A stretch of 64,000 nucleotides of DNA from Takakia lepidozioides (lineage: Eukaryota; Streptophyta; Takakiopsida; Takakiales; Takakiaceae): the NCBI GenBank assembly GCA_030704615.1, contig CM060731.1:70908756-70972755 (forward strand), given 5' to 3'. This document shows, piece after piece, positions 1-12,200 of this stretch. A program made the translations under genes and the position numbers. Under the pieces are notes generated by a model that saw nothing but the letters and a program-made list of their open reading frames with translations, searched no databases and was not told the origin of the DNA. Positions within the stretch are counted from its first letter, which is position 1, and every line of letters starts with the position of its first letter.

Positions 1-709
1 ATGGGCTACAGGTTTAGCACAATATGTGCTATCAATCAGACTACAACCACAGTGGATGTAACTGAACCATGGGATGACCAACAAAATCTGCACAGTGTAA
101 GTACTTCCTTTGTCCTCTTTTGTTTCCTTGTCTGATGCTGGATCAATACACCCCCTATGTATCGCTGTGTAGCTGCAGGATTGACAACCTATAAAGGTAG
201 TTTTGTGACATCGTCCTACCACATCCATGTTGACCATGCAGAACCTGCTATCAACTAGGTATGGCACCGTTCCACCTTTGATCATGTCAGCATGGAGTAT
301 AGAGACAGACAAATGCAATTCAGAATTGGAAGTACTGCAATAGGTAGGGTTGGGGTGTTTGCTGGAAGAACGAGGATGCATTTTGCAGGAGTGCCAAGCT
401 GTCAGTCTCTGTTCTCCAGGGTTCATTTCTGATATAGGAATCTGGTTTTTGTTGCAGTTTCAGATCGGCGACAAGGTGTTATTGTTTGATCCTTGTGCAC
501 CAAAAAGAAGGGCAGGTGTGGGATATATTGCTGGATTTCCGAAAGCAAATGTGTCAGACAACTATTACCGTATCCACGTGAAATCGGTCATGATTTCAGA
601 GGTTGTGTTGTCGTACCCGGACTACTCTGTTACCCCTAATCATACCACATTGGGTGACACGCAGGGAAGTGCCACCTTATGGTCTGAAAAGTTTATTAAA
701 CACGCGTGA
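1..709 (+). CDS. 3' end of a CACTA accessory (ORF2, DUF8039-like) gene, partial
   Basis: The gene enters from beyond the left edge. An open segment runs from 1 to a GTAAGT donor at about 100. The last exon begins after a pyrimidine-rich TTGCAG acceptor at 458 and ends at the stop at 707-709. This exon encodes about 83 residues beginning FQIGDKVLLFD, with G-x-G-Y-I, VHVKSVMISEVVL, TLGD and W-x-x-x-FI. That spacing matches, from memory, the C-terminal domain (DUF8039-like) of plant CACTA accessory proteins of the Transposase_24 type. The exon between 100 and 457 could not be resolved; an acceptor near 176 would run into a stop. No TIR of this element is visible, so it may be a separate CACTA copy that extends left. 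Family assignment is moderately secure, function unknown. Confidence 0.5.
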
Positions 710-1640
710 TATTGAAGATGCTACAAGTTTAGTTTAGTTTTCTTTATGGATTGAAGGTTGCTGAGACAGGTGAACAAAACTGCTCTTCTGACATGAACAG
801 TATTTTTTGAATTGATGCTCTTGCTATTCTCATGTATGATCACAAGATCCCCTTGTTCAAAGGCAACTTCATTTTCCCACATCAAGCCAAATTAAACTTG
901 TGTAGACATGAATGTGGTATTTTGCTGGTTGTTTGCTATATTTAATATTAATAACATTACTACTGGTCAATGTGGTTCATAATACAATTATTATCCATGT
1001 TTTAAATAAGCTTTTGTTTAAATGAAACAAAACAAATCAAAATTCTAAAACAATAATATATTACATATTAAATCAAGCAGCCAATGGCTTTTGGGGTGCT
1101 ATCCCATTTATTATAAGAATAAGAATAATAATAATATGACTATTCATTTTGGCATTTGTCAACAAATAATAATTGTTTATTTTTCATCCAATAGGAACAA
1201 AACAGTGGATGTGACAGTATTCACACTAGTGTCATTGCGATCACACCACGACTTGAACCTGGTGTTAAATCTGTGTGAGAGAGTCCGTAAGAAGAGCCCT
1301 TAATATCTATTATTTATTTAATAATTCTGATGGACTCTGTTACGTGGCATTCCCTTTGACATACATGTGGCAAACATGGTGGCGCCGAGGTGTAATAAGT
1401 ACCGTAGAAAGACCATTAAGATTACTTAGTCAAAATAGTAGTTGAACTAACCAGTCAAAACGACCGTCAAAATATCCGTCAAAAGAGCCACCTAAGCCTA
1501 CTGCCACATCAGGTGCAAGTTTGGTGTGAGATGGTTTTTTTCACAGGACCAAGAAAGTTCACATGTGGTGCAAAAGACTAGGTTAACCTAACACCAAGGG
1601 GGGGTGTGAACTTGCGTTGCCCAGCGGGCAGAGTTGTTCA
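710..1640. other. AT-rich non-coding stretch between two CACTA units
   Basis: No supported gene lies here. The stretch is AT-rich with A/T runs around 930-1170, and contains only a short 70-codon open frame at 1091-1303 without recognisable features. It probably includes the 3' flank of the gene that ends at 709. Confidence 0.5.
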
Positions 1641-1670
1641 CACTAGTACAAAAACTGGTTTTTTTAACGG
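1641..1670 (+). repeat. Left terminal inverted repeat of CACTA 1
   Basis: CACTAGTACAAAAACTGGTT followed by a T run and AACGG. It pairs with 13214-13243 at most positions. Confidence 0.85.
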
Positions 1671-1777
1671 CTCTTCTCACACATTTTGGTTGCTTGTGTC
1701 CACACATCCAGATCATCAAGGTTGAGGACTACTGCAGCCTCCCTTGCTTTCCCTGCCCATTGAACGCTTCACTGGTT

Positions 1778-4700
1778 TCACCATCTGCATATTGAATGAC
1801 ACATGATCAAAAAATGAGAATAGCACGAATGACACACATTGTGAAGTAGCATTAACAATACAAATCCACCCACGCGCCCAAGCATTGAATCTTTTGCTCT
1901 CACCTTTCTTTGATTATGCTTTGTTGTTGCATCGGGAGGCAAAGTCGTTGGAACTCTGGCAGCAGGAAGCCCTGGTTCGGATGCCTTTGCAGATTGTTGT
2001 GATCCACTACCCATGGCTGCAGTATTGAACAAGTAGTTGGGCTGCCCATATCTGTATGGGTGCCCTGACACATACTCAGGGATGTGTGCAGCCTTGGATA
2101 CACCCTCTAACCAAGGCAGTAATTCTTTCATAAGCCTCTTGCAGTTTGGCTGATCCCTCAACTTCCATGGATACGGGAAGATGCAATTATTTGCAGGGTT
2201 GGGTAAGCAAGTGAGTGGGGAATCGTCCACCAGCAAAGTATTGGTTGGATTGTAATGGCTGTAGTCCTTCCAAAACTTACATAAGTTCTTGTACATGACA
2301 GTTTTAGAAGGATTGAGAGGGTCCACCATTCCCACAGGTTGGTCACAATAGTCTTGGTGAAGCACCATCTTTGGTTGCTTCCCAGGAAACAATGCTTTCA
2401 CAACTGGAAGGACATTACTCAATGACATGGAAGACCATACACCTACATCAAAAATCTGAAGGCATCGGTCCAGAAACTCCTGACACCCAGGTCTGGAGGT
2501 GACAGTGGGCTCTAGGTGTTCCCTTGTTCGTAGTCTGCTCTCACATAACAATCCATTCAAGTCAAGTATAAGGATGTGTTTCTGCCTCTCAGTTGCCGAA
2601 GGGCAATTACCAACAACTTGTACATGATTATCATGTACAAAAGACACACCTTTCTGTGGGGCACTCTGCAAATTCATGGAGACCTCACAGGCATATTGAG
2701 AGGGTAGTACATATGCCGGAAGTGCTACTGGTGTAGGGGACAACAAAACGGATGAACACTTTGCAGTTGCCTCAACAATATGGGGGGATGGATTGAGTTC
2801 ACCTTCAGACCAACCCTCCATGTCATCATCCCCCTCCATTTCTGAAAGCCCAAACAATGAGCCTATTGTGTTTGGCTTTGGTGGCGGTGAAGAAACTGCC
2901 TTGAACAGGTTGAGTGGTGAGCCCATAACATGAGAAATAGTCTCATTTGTTGTGTGTGGCGCAAAGGTGGTGCATGGTGGACCTGTAGGTTCCGAATCTG
3001 GCACATTCATGCCAAGTTTAGCTGCGAGCGCAATGTTGAATGCAGCTGCTGCCTCCAGTTGGCCTTGGACTGCTTCCAAAGCTGCCTTGGAGCTGGCTTC
3101 CATCTGCACTTGTTTGTTTTCCATAGCATCGAGGCGAGCTGCTAGTGAACCAATTCCCTGCCCCATCACATAGAACACCTCCAAAGTAACAATTCACTAC
3201 ACTGACTGATGAACTAGTAAGAAAACAGAACCAAACGGCAACTAGCAATGGCATGGAAATCACGAATATGTAATTCACACCAGAATTGGTACTGAGTTTA
3301 TATACCGTTGTGGCTGCACTGCCTGTACACCCCGAGCCGTAGCCTTTGTCACTTCTGGCGCTACCGGCGATCTCCTGCAAACTTGGTGTACGTCCAGTCT
3401 CCTTCTCCTGTGATTGCAACAAACTTGCAAGTGTTAATGACTAGCATAGCACACTGCCAACAGTAAAGAATTATCTAGGATAGCGTCAATGACTCCCCCT
3501 CAATAAGAGTGCTTAGTTTCTTGCTGGCGCCCAACTCTGAGAAGGCCCCCAAGTAGTAGCAATGTGTACTAATTCAATGGTGATAGGAATAGACTCTGAG
3601 CTCCAGCCAAAAAAACCCAACACATAAAGTTTGTCAATGCAAAACAATGTGGGAACTTCCTATGTTGTAAGAGAAGTATACCAGTCGTGCTACAACACCG
3701 CTGATTCCACTGCGACCTGATCGAGATGTATTCTTCACACATCCCCGCGCCTTGACACCATTTGCCTGAAATTTCTTGAAATCAGTGGAACCCCAACTAA
3801 CAACTAGTTGTGCCCATGTCTTGTCTGGCACATGATGGGGTTTGGGCAGCCCCACACTATAGTAATTTTTGAACAGCTTATTTCGTTGGTACTTGAGCTG
3901 CCCGCAAATTGTTTTTGTAATAGCCTTTATGTTAAGACCAGGAGGTCCGTATTCCCAATCTGAAGCCAGGATCTCCATGATCTTTTCAATTAAGTGTAAT
4001 GGTTGATCCTGAGCATACAATGACCAGTCCAACAAACGTTGACACTGCCCTCGCAGAGCTGTCATCCACTGGTTCCGAGCAGGACCTTCAGGGTTTCCAA
4101 GTTCATCACAAGAAATGAAAAATTTCCTCCTCCCTACAGCCACATTCTGAGCAGCCTGGTCTCTCAGATCTTTTGCAAGTGCCCTTCTTTCCCTCCTTAA
4201 AGCATTTTTGCGTTCTATAGGAGTCACACCTGATGTCCCCCAGGACTAAGGCTGGAATCCTGCAAGGTTTCAGCAGTACCATGCATGTTACCACCTTCAC
4301 TCTGTTGGGGCTGGACTGCTGTCTCCCACCCCACAGGATGATGCGGAGCAAATGCATCCTCGGTCTGTTTCAGAATGCCTTTCCCTTTCAGGGTATTAGG
4401 TGTACCTGGAGATGTTGGATAAAGAGGTGGCCGCGGTGCAGTGAAGCTCGAAGGTGCCGGCAGTTGTACTCCACTGTAGTTGGATCCTGAAGGTTGGTGG
4501 CCACCATACTGGACCTGCCCCTGGTGTGGTCTTGCAGGGCTGGTAGGATAGAGGGAGGAAGTAGGTTGGTTGTACATAGGCCGAGGAGGATACATACTAT
4601 GGGGATGCATTCCATAATGGTGGTAAATGGAATACCCACCTTGACTAGGATCATGCATTGGAGCGCCTGCAGGTGGAGCAAAAGAATTGTAATTCTGGCA

Positions 4701-5009
4701 CTGAGAATCATTGTTTGGAGGTTGATAGTGAGGATACGGCATGTGCCCATGCAGATTATACCCTGACATGGCAGGATACTGTGGGTACATAAGCGGATAC
4801 GAGGGAGGAGCCGATACTGGTGGATACAAGGGAGCTGGAACGTCAGTCTGTGGAGTGGGCGGGGCTGGTTTTTCGTAAGGGGGAACAACCGCGCCACTCA
4901 TCACAGCAGTTGGCGCAATAGTTGGTGCACACTTTGCTGGAGTAAGAGACTTATGCTCGTTCGCATCCTTCCCTGCAATTCCCTTCCTTTTTTTGACTGA
5001 ACTCTGCAC
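1778..5009 (-). CDS. CACTA accessory protein (Transposase_24-like) with a C-terminal FCP1/NIF-type phosphatase domain
   Basis: Proposed exons on the minus strand are 5009-4224, 4227-3682, 3407-3306 and 3178-1778. The last three join in phase at GT-AG borders; the first junction needs a one-base shift near 4225. The first exon is rich in Pro, Tyr and Gln. The second contains W-A-Q-L-V-x-x-W and a following K-x-R-x-x-x-N segment, as in the plant Ptta/En/Spm Transposase_24 family. The last exon starts with a short heptad-like stretch (LAARLDAMENKQVQMEA). From about residue 205 of that exon it carries an HAD fold: DLNGLL (nucleophile Asp), VWSSMS and LLVDDSP, ending near HPYRY. These match plant FCP1/NIF-like phosphatases, where Asn in place of the second Asp of DxD is usual. 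A phosphatase domain is not part of standard CACTA machinery, so capture of a host gene is inferred. Whether the fusion is expressed is unknown. Confidence 0.6.
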
Positions 5010-5749
5010 ACATTGCTCAACAGAAACATGTGAAACAATACGACCATACTACTAGGGATGGCAAACCACGTGGGTAAGCCAAGCCCAAAGGCCTATGCAA
5101 GAAGACCCTGTCAGTCAGACCTATGGTACAGTCAGCTGAATCGCATGCCTCATACCAGCGACCCTATGATAAATACCTGAATATTAGGAAGGAAGAACTC
5201 ACCCTGCTAGATGAATCTGACGTGGAGGCTGAAGTGTCTAAGGCCATGTCAAAAGCATGAAGAATGTCCGAACAAAACAATGTTAGGCATAAACTTCCCT
5301 GAACTCGTTTCCAGTTTGTGACATGGGTGAGGACTTTGAGGATGATCTGAAGGGCAGACCTACCCTTGGCACTAGACTGAAAATTTAACCTCCGGATGGG
5401 GAGTCTACCTTTGAACAATAAACAGATGCAGAGAGGAAAGGGAGATTGTCGATGCTCACTGGTGTGGGTGGCCTGAAGACAATGTCCATTTTGTGATACA
5501 AGTCTGGGGTATTCTCATCAGAGAGCGACCCTCTTCAGGACCATCAAGAACATAGTCCCTGCACCTCTGTTCACCAACTATCAATATCTCAAGGCTGAGT
5601 CTAAAGCGGTGGGCCCTGTTGGGGTCTCATTGCTTGGTAGCCCACATACAACAAAACTGATGAACGTGTGAAGGGCTTTCTAAAAGGAATCTGGAAAGCC
5701 TGAACTAATGTTTATAACACGGTAAGTCCTACTAATGGAGTGAGCCCCT

Positions 5750-6437
5750 CATTCTAATGGCAGACAGTTAATTAACTGTCTAGAAGATCTTCAGCTTTTC
5801 ACCTTGAATATCAGGACAAGAGGTGACCAAGTGCAGTGGACTCGTGAGAAATCCCAAACTGGGGAACGCTCCATTGTGGATTATATCATAATGGACAAAA
5901 ATTTGTTCCCCCAGTGTGCGAATGTGTTGATCGACAGAACTGATATTGCTACCTCTGACCAGTTCCTGGTTTGGAATGAGATCAAAAGGTGTTTTCCCAA
6001 CACCAAGAGATATGTGAAACATTCGATTCGGAAGTGGCGCATAGAAAAACTTCATAATGAGGAGGTCAAGGTTGAGTATGTCCAGGCCTTGCAAGAGGCT
6101 CTCCCTCTCGATGCAATCGCTCCAAGAACTTCAGTCTCGCTCTGATAACGCAAGAAATGAAGTCGAAAGAGCAGGGGACTCTTGGGAGAGTTTCGTTTCC
6201 TCCGTGGTTGACAAGATCATTGGGATGAAACTAATTGTCTGTGCTAGAGCTGTTAATTGGTGGACCAATGAGATTAAACTCAAGATAGCTGAGAGACGAG
6301 CCCTCTATAAAGAGTGCTGCAATTTGGAAACCAACAGAGAATTGTGGGCGAGGTACTACCAGCTCCGTAAAGATATCAATCAGCTTGTTAGGTCTCAGAA
6401 CCCTAAATTATACTGGGACAAGTTATATAGTGTTTGA
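5750..6437 (+). pseudogene. LINE (non-LTR retrotransposon) fragment: end of endonuclease and linker to RT
   Basis: The translation shows NGRQLI, then SIVDYII and TSDQFLVWNEI, the usual end of an APE-type endonuclease. A one-base shift near 6120 leads to VNWWTNEIKLKIAERRALYKE, typical of the linker before the LINE reverse transcriptase. No polymerase core follows, so both ends are truncated. The fragment interrupts the minus-strand accessory gene between its apparent 5' exons (6400-7061) and the exon at 5009. The left limit is unclear; 5050-5750 may belong to the same insertion but shows no clear motif. Confidence 0.7.
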
Positions 6438-7061
6438 AACTCGGAACTTTGGTGCAGATCGCAAACCTGCTGATGGGTTGGGGAGTTTGCAGGGTGCTTT
6501 GCGCGCTTTCTCTTTGTTGGGGCTTCTTTCATCGTTTCCATCTCTGACTCCGAGCTGGTCTCATTCAAGTCTTCATGTGCGGCATAATCTTGGTCTCGCT
6601 GCAATTCTTGCTCTCGTGCCTCCTCTGTGTCTGACTCCGCTACCACCTGCGCTTCCTCCTCTTGCTCTACCTCTTTCTCCCGTTGTGACATTGCAGAGTG
6701 CAGGAGTTGAACTCTGTGACTTCGGCGAGGAGGACCTGTGTGTTTGAGGATTTCCTCAACGAGGCGTTTAGGGCGACTCAATCTCGCTTCGACGCTGCAA
6801 AGAAGAAGAAGAAAGACAATGTCAGCAGCAGCAAAACCCTAACATATCCTCTCTGCAGGTTTGGAGCTTTTAATGCGGTTTCATGGCTAGGGCTAGGTAG
6901 GGCATATGAAAAAACGCAAGTTCGGACCTCTTTGCAATGTCGTAGATCTTCAGTCGTGCGAAGAATGCCTTGTTCTCCGCTTGACGCTTTGCTCGTTCTA
7001 CCTCCCTCGCTGTAGGCTTGCGCCCTGGTGTAACTTCTGGACACTCTATGTCTGTCTCCAT
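6395..7061 (-). CDS. Probable 5' exons of the minus-strand CACTA accessory gene
   Basis: An ATG at 7061 opens a highly charged frame (METDIECPEV, then KRQAENKAFFARLK). After an intron ending in a strong polypyrimidine-CAG acceptor near 6800, a second charged frame follows (RPKRLVEEILKHTG, then a Glu-rich stretch with KEVEQEEEAQ and a KRKRAK basic cluster). The first donor is not clear. The start codon lies only about 30 bases from the ATG of the divergent transposase gene, so either the two transcripts overlap at their 5' ends or one of these starts is wrong. The coding call rests on composition and splice sites, not on a recognised domain. Confidence 0.35.
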
Positions 7062-7090
7062 TTCCTGACGAGTCTCACTCAGTCGCCAAG

Positions 7091-10000
7091 ATGATCCCTC
7101 CTACTGCCCATCGATTGCAAAGGCGGACACAAGCAGAACATGACGATGACAGATTGTGGAAACTAGAGGAAGCGCGAGCAAGAAGACTGGGTCTTCGGAA
7201 AATTCTATGTCCATGCAATGCCTGTCATGGTGGGAACTGGCAAACCATTGGCCGGGCTAAGCGTCATCTGCTTTTGAACTTGCGAGATCCTAACTTGCGA
7301 GAACTCCCGGTGCATATCTGTGGATTCTCTTCCCTTAACCCTGATGCATACTTTGAAATTATAAGAAACAGTTCAAATTCCTGGTAGCGGGATTGTTGTA
7401 AGGTGTAGAGTATTGTACATGCCCGTTTTCCTATTGCCACGTGCCTGTATTATGGCACGTTCCACATCCACCATTTCCAACCCTAAACTCCCCATCTTAT
7501 TGTGGATTGACATGTGGACTGATATGCTTATAAGCAGGAAAACTCTGGAGACGAACATGAGGGGTTTAGAACGGAAACCAGCCCTGCAGGTGGTCCTGAT
7601 ACCTTGGATCGTAATCTTGACATGCTTAGAATGCTCCGGGAGACATTCGCAACTACAGATAATGGGGTGCAAACTGGTGATGCACATGAGGAACCGGGAG
7701 ATGGAACACAGGGCCAATGGGACACAGATGGAGTGCCAGAGCAGACTGATGGTGGACTGAAGAGCGATGGTGATCGTGGTGCAGCGAGTGCCTTACGTTT
7801 TGAGCAGGAGGCATCCAGGGCTTTGTATGTAGGGAGTTCTTCCTCTCGATTGTCTGCTACCTTACTGCTGTTAAATGCTTGTCAAACCCATGGTGTGTCA
7901 AACACCTTTGTCGATGAACTCCTTACATTGTTAGGAAGACAACTGTTGCCAGCAGACAATTGCCTGCCAAAGTCCCACTATGAGGCAAAACAACTCATAA
8001 TGGAACTCGGGCTTCATTACGAGAGTATACATGCATGTCCGAAAGGTTGTGTGTTGTTCAGAAGGGAGCTTCAAAATTTGGAGGTTTGTCCAAAATGTCA
8101 GGCATGTCGTTATGTGGTGGGTACGAAGACACCAGTACCTCGTAAGGTCCTTCGACATTTCCCTATCATTCCAAGGCTGCTTCGAATGTATAAAGCCAAA
8201 TCCATCTCAGAGTTATTGTCATGGCACTTTAAGAATCGAAGTTTGGATGGCTTGGTTAGGCACCCAGCAGACAGCAAGGCTTGGGCCCACATTGACCAAA
8301 AATGGCCTGAGTTTGCAGCGGACCCCAGAAATCTGCGATTGGGTCTCGCATGGGATGGTGTCAATCCTTACAGTGATAAATCAAACAAATGGTCAACTTG
8401 GCCTGTCATGTTGGTAAACTATAATCTTCCACCATGGCTGTGTACTAAGCCATTTTTCACGATGTTGGCTTTATTGATTCCTGGACCACAATCTGTGGGA
8501 AATGACAATGCAGATGTTTATCTGCAGCCCCTTGTGGATGAGCTGAAATTGTTGTGGGAAGTTGGTGTGGAGGCATTGGATGGAAGTAGCCTAGTGGGGC
8601 AACAGTCATTTCGCATGAGGGCCATCTTGATGTGGTCAATCCACGACTTTCCAGCTTATGGGTTGCTAGCAGGATGCGCACACGGGGGATACAAGGCCTG
8701 CCCAGCTTGCGGCCCTAATGTTGATTCCAGGTACTCCAAGGCATGCAAAAAAGTTTTGTATCTTGGTCATAGGAGATACTTGCCTGCTATTCATCCCTAT
8801 AGGAATAACTCGTCCCACTTTAATGGACATGTGGAACATAGAGCAGCTCCTATGGTGGTCACTGCAAGTGAGCAATTTGACCGGGCTACAACCAGAGAGT
8901 TGTATCTCGCAATGGGAGGGGCTGAGGGGGGAAAACTGGACCCTTCAAAGAACATGGCATGAAACGGGTCACTGTTTTGAACCAATTGCCATACTGGAAA
9001 GACTTACTCATCCGATACACACTGGATGTGATGCATTGTGAAAAAAATTTGTGTGAGAATGTGCTGAGAACCATTCTTGGGGAGAAGGACACAGCCACAT
9101 CTAGGAAGGATATGGAACTCAATGTCATTCGTGAACACTTGTGGTTGAGACCCCATCCCTCTCACCCGAACAAGTTGGTCAAGCCTTTGGCCCCATATGT
9201 TCTTACTGAAGATGAGAAGGTGCTGTTTTTGGAAACATTGGCTGCAGTAAAGGCCCCCACAGGTTATGCTGCCACATTCCAGAAACATGTGGCTGACAAT
9301 AAACTGTCTACAATGAAAACCCATGACTACCATGTAATGATGCAGCAGATTTTACCTCTTTGCATTCGAGGGGTATTGGGAAAGGGTCCACGGATGGCAA
9401 TTATGAGGCTTTCTCGAGTCTTCCAAAAAGTGTGTGCAAAGATCATTAATCCAGCTGAGGTACCGGCCTTAAAAGAAGATGTTGCAATCACTATGTGTCT
9501 GCTGGAGAAAGAATTCCCTCCGTCATTTTTTGATATCATGACTCACTTGCTTGTACACCTTGTGGACGAATTGGAGGTGTGTGGTCCCGTGTCTAGCCGT
9601 TGGATGTATCCTATGGAACGGTATATGAAGACATTAAAAGGCTATGTAAGGAATATGAGCCGACCTGAAGGGAGCATGGCGGAAGGGTATGCTTTGGATG
9701 AGGCCCTAGGGTTTCTAACTGAGTATATGGCTGAATTTCATGCTACAAGCCGAAGGGTGTGGGACTCCAATGAAGAAGACTCAGTTAGTGGGGAGGTGGT
9801 TGAAGGATTGGGAACTGTACGAGTCCTCACCATTCAAGAACGAGACAGTGCACACGAGTATATTTTGCACAACACAGATTGCATGAAACCATTCCTTGAG
9901 TAAGTATGTTGCTTATCATATCCTGTGTGTTTCATTTCTGCCAATGGTATAAGCTGTAATCCTAATTTGCAATTCTCATTTGGACAGGGCCTATGAAGAG

Positions 10001-10900
10001 GAGATGGCACTCATAGAAGCATCCCGCACTGAGTTCAGAACAGCATACCTTTGTGGACAAGACCAAGACCACCACAATGGAGAAATTCCATACCCAACAG
10101 ATATGCGCTTACTGGCTCCATTCCATGAATGGATTGAAGGTGCTGTCCAACGCAAGGTGAGTTCAGGTGAGTCCTATGATTTGGACATATGCCATTTATG
10201 TATACCACCAGCAGTACAGTCATTGGGCTTCAAGTCCATGTATGCTTACGGCAATCACTTTCGAGCAATAAGTGATGGGACTGGCGCCAGAGACAGGGTG
10301 ACATTTGATTCTGGAGTTGCTCAAGTATTCCATCAGGAAAGCGAAAACAGAGCAGGTATGTCCAGACGAGTGTTATCCCAATTGGAATATGTGGGTGTTG
10401 TAAGAGAAATAATTCAACTGGATTACGGAATTCTTCACCCAATTCTGTTCTTGTGTACATGGGTGAGGTCACACATGGTGGGCCGGAATGCCACCATGAA
10501 ACGAGATGATTATGGCTTTCTCTTGGTTGACTTCAGTCGCATGTTGCCTGGGATGGAGCAGCCCTGGACATTCCCTAGTCAGGTGGAGCAAGTTTTTTTC
10601 TCGGATGAAAAAAGTTCACGAGGGAACTGGAAGGTGGTCCTTCACAAGGACCCTCGATCCCGACGAGTGGTTCACGATATTACAGAAGTGGCACTGGGTG
10701 AGGGAGACATTTATGTAGGCATGGTGCCTCCTGAAATTCCTCATAACATCATGACCGAGCTTGCTGTTTGTGTTCCTTTGAGTGAGGCAGATGAATTGGC
10801 CATTGCCAACTTGAATGCACCTGCAAGGCAGAGGCGAAATGGTAGAAGGCGGAGGCAAGCTCCACATGGGAGGTACCAAGCCAGTTGTGCTATGGTGTAG
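7091..10900 (+). CDS. TNP2-type CACTA transposase
   Basis: This is the main CACTA transposase. Domains in order are: a transposase-associated Cys/His region near the start (LCPCNACHGG, then KRHLL); the Transposase_21 catalytic region from 7604 (LEVCPKCQACRY, LIPGPQSVGN, ACPACG); PYWKDLLIRYTLDVMHCEKN after 8960; a DUF4218-like block (LPPSFFDIMTHLLVHL, SRWMYPMERYMKTLKGYV, PEGSMAEGYA); and a DUF4216-like block at about 10380-10690. The first ATG is taken at 7091. An intron at 9903-9987 (GTAAGT to ACAG) joins in phase. Two breaks are visible: a stop at 7385-7387 without an obvious donor before it, and a one-base frame change at 8957-8962, where a TGA overlaps an ATG. Otherwise the protein is nearly complete, so it is a recently decayed or mis-assembled copy. 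Confidence 0.85.
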
Positions 10901-11474
10901 AGTTGGTTTCTACTATTGCATGTACTTTTCCAGGGTTTAGACTTGATACAGCATGGTACCTTCCATGGGTGGGAGTGACTGAGCTGTTGGGGTGGGCAGA
11001 ATTCTGACAAACACACTTTCATTTGTGACAGTGAACCCTAAACAGTCATGAAGTTGTGGCATGAATACTTTTCTGACCCTAATCAATGGTGGCCCAATTG
11101 TGGGAAAAAAGTGAATGCATGTTGGATTATAGAGAGTAGCAGATGCAATTGAGCATAGGAACTAGTGTGAGAAGTTGCCAGTTGTGCTATGGTGTAGAGT
11201 TGGTTTCTGCTATTGCATGTACTTTTCCAGGGTTTAGACTTGATACAACATGGTACCTTACATGGGTGGGAGTGACTGAGCTGTTGGGGTGGGCAGAATT
11301 CTGACAAACACACTTTCATTTGTGACAGTGAACCCTAAACAGTCATGAAGCTGTGGCATGAATACTTTTCTGACCCTAATCAATGGTGGCCCAATTGTGG
11401 CAAAAAGGTGAATGTCTGTTGGATTACAGAGAGTAGCAGAGGCAATTGAGCATATGAACTAGTGTAAGAAGTTG
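10881..11474 (+). repeat. Tandem duplication of a 297-bp segment
   Basis: Two consecutive near-identical copies, 10881-11177 and 11178-11474, begin with CCAGTTGTGCTATGG. The first copy includes the last codons and stop of the transposase gene, so the second places a duplicate of the 3' end and 3' UTR downstream. Confidence 0.9.
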
Positions 11475-11830
11475 AGTTGGGTGTTTCCTAGAACAAATGT
11501 AGGCTGTTATTGTCAGCTGCTACCAGCAAGGCAAGGATGTATGCATGATTTGTGCAGAGGCATGGATAGCTGAAGGAGCAGGGATAGAGTGTGGGTCCAG
11601 ATTCATCGGTGAGGGCCACATTTCAAGCACAACATTGCCTATGATTCCTTGTGGGAGAATAGCTACAAGAAACCTGCATGGGTAGATGGTCAACTGGAAG
11701 CCGCAGCAGCAGCGACACAATTGGTAAAATCAGGCGATGAGGGCACCTTCTTCAACACATTTCACCCTGTTTTTCCCTCTTATTAGAATCGGCCCTAAAT
11801 TTCCATGTTGAATTCTGCAAGTTAGCTGGT
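11475..11830 (-). repeat. Repeat module shared with 28.8-29.7 kb (KKPAW module)
   Basis: On the + strand this reads through codons for SYKKPAWVDGQLEAAAA and GTFFNTFHPVFPSY, with interruptions. Two related copies in the opposite orientation lie at 28810-29060 and 29418-29650. All three lie beside PPR-derived sequence. The peptide is not one I recognise, and the module may simply be a conserved 3' flank of a dispersed PPR retrocopy family. Confidence 0.6.
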
Positions 11831-11834
11831 GGTG

Positions 11835-12200
11835 GACACATGTATAGCAAATGTGGGAGCACTGAGGATGCGTGTTCAACACTATGGCTGAACGAGATTG
11901 TGCGTTTGCAGTGCGTGTGCAAGTCTGGCAGCTTTGGATGCATCACCAAAGTTGGAATTGTAACAGATGCGATCCACATGTGGGGAGCATCAAGGGTATG
12001 CCAAATGCCTCGTATGCCAAATGTGGGAGCATCAAGGGCAAACCTGGCAGCTCTGGAAAAAGGGAAGAGGTCCATGGCTTCATTGTCAAAGCTGGAATTC
12101 TACCTGATGTGATTCTGAACAATGCCCTTGTGGACATGTATGCCAAATGTGGGAGCATCAAGGATGCGAAGGCAGTTTTCCAACACTATGGCTCTTGGAG
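11835..12200 (+). pseudogene. PPR gene fragments captured inside CACTA 1
   Basis: Short in-frame bits of PLS-type PPR repeats occur in changing frames: MYSKCGS near 11840, then ALEKGK, VHGFIVKAG, DVILNNALVDMYAKCGSI and KDAKAVF at about 12040-12180. Frameshifts and deletions make a product impossible. They resemble the intact PPR gene at 32895-35645 and show that PPR sequence was carried into the transposon. Confidence 0.75.

Noticed and set aside
8955-8965. Programmed frameshift or re-initiation in the TNP2 gene at the overlapping TGA/ATG
   Set aside because: No slippery heptamer or pseudoknot-like sequence. In related transposases the frame is continuous, so a simple indel is more likely.
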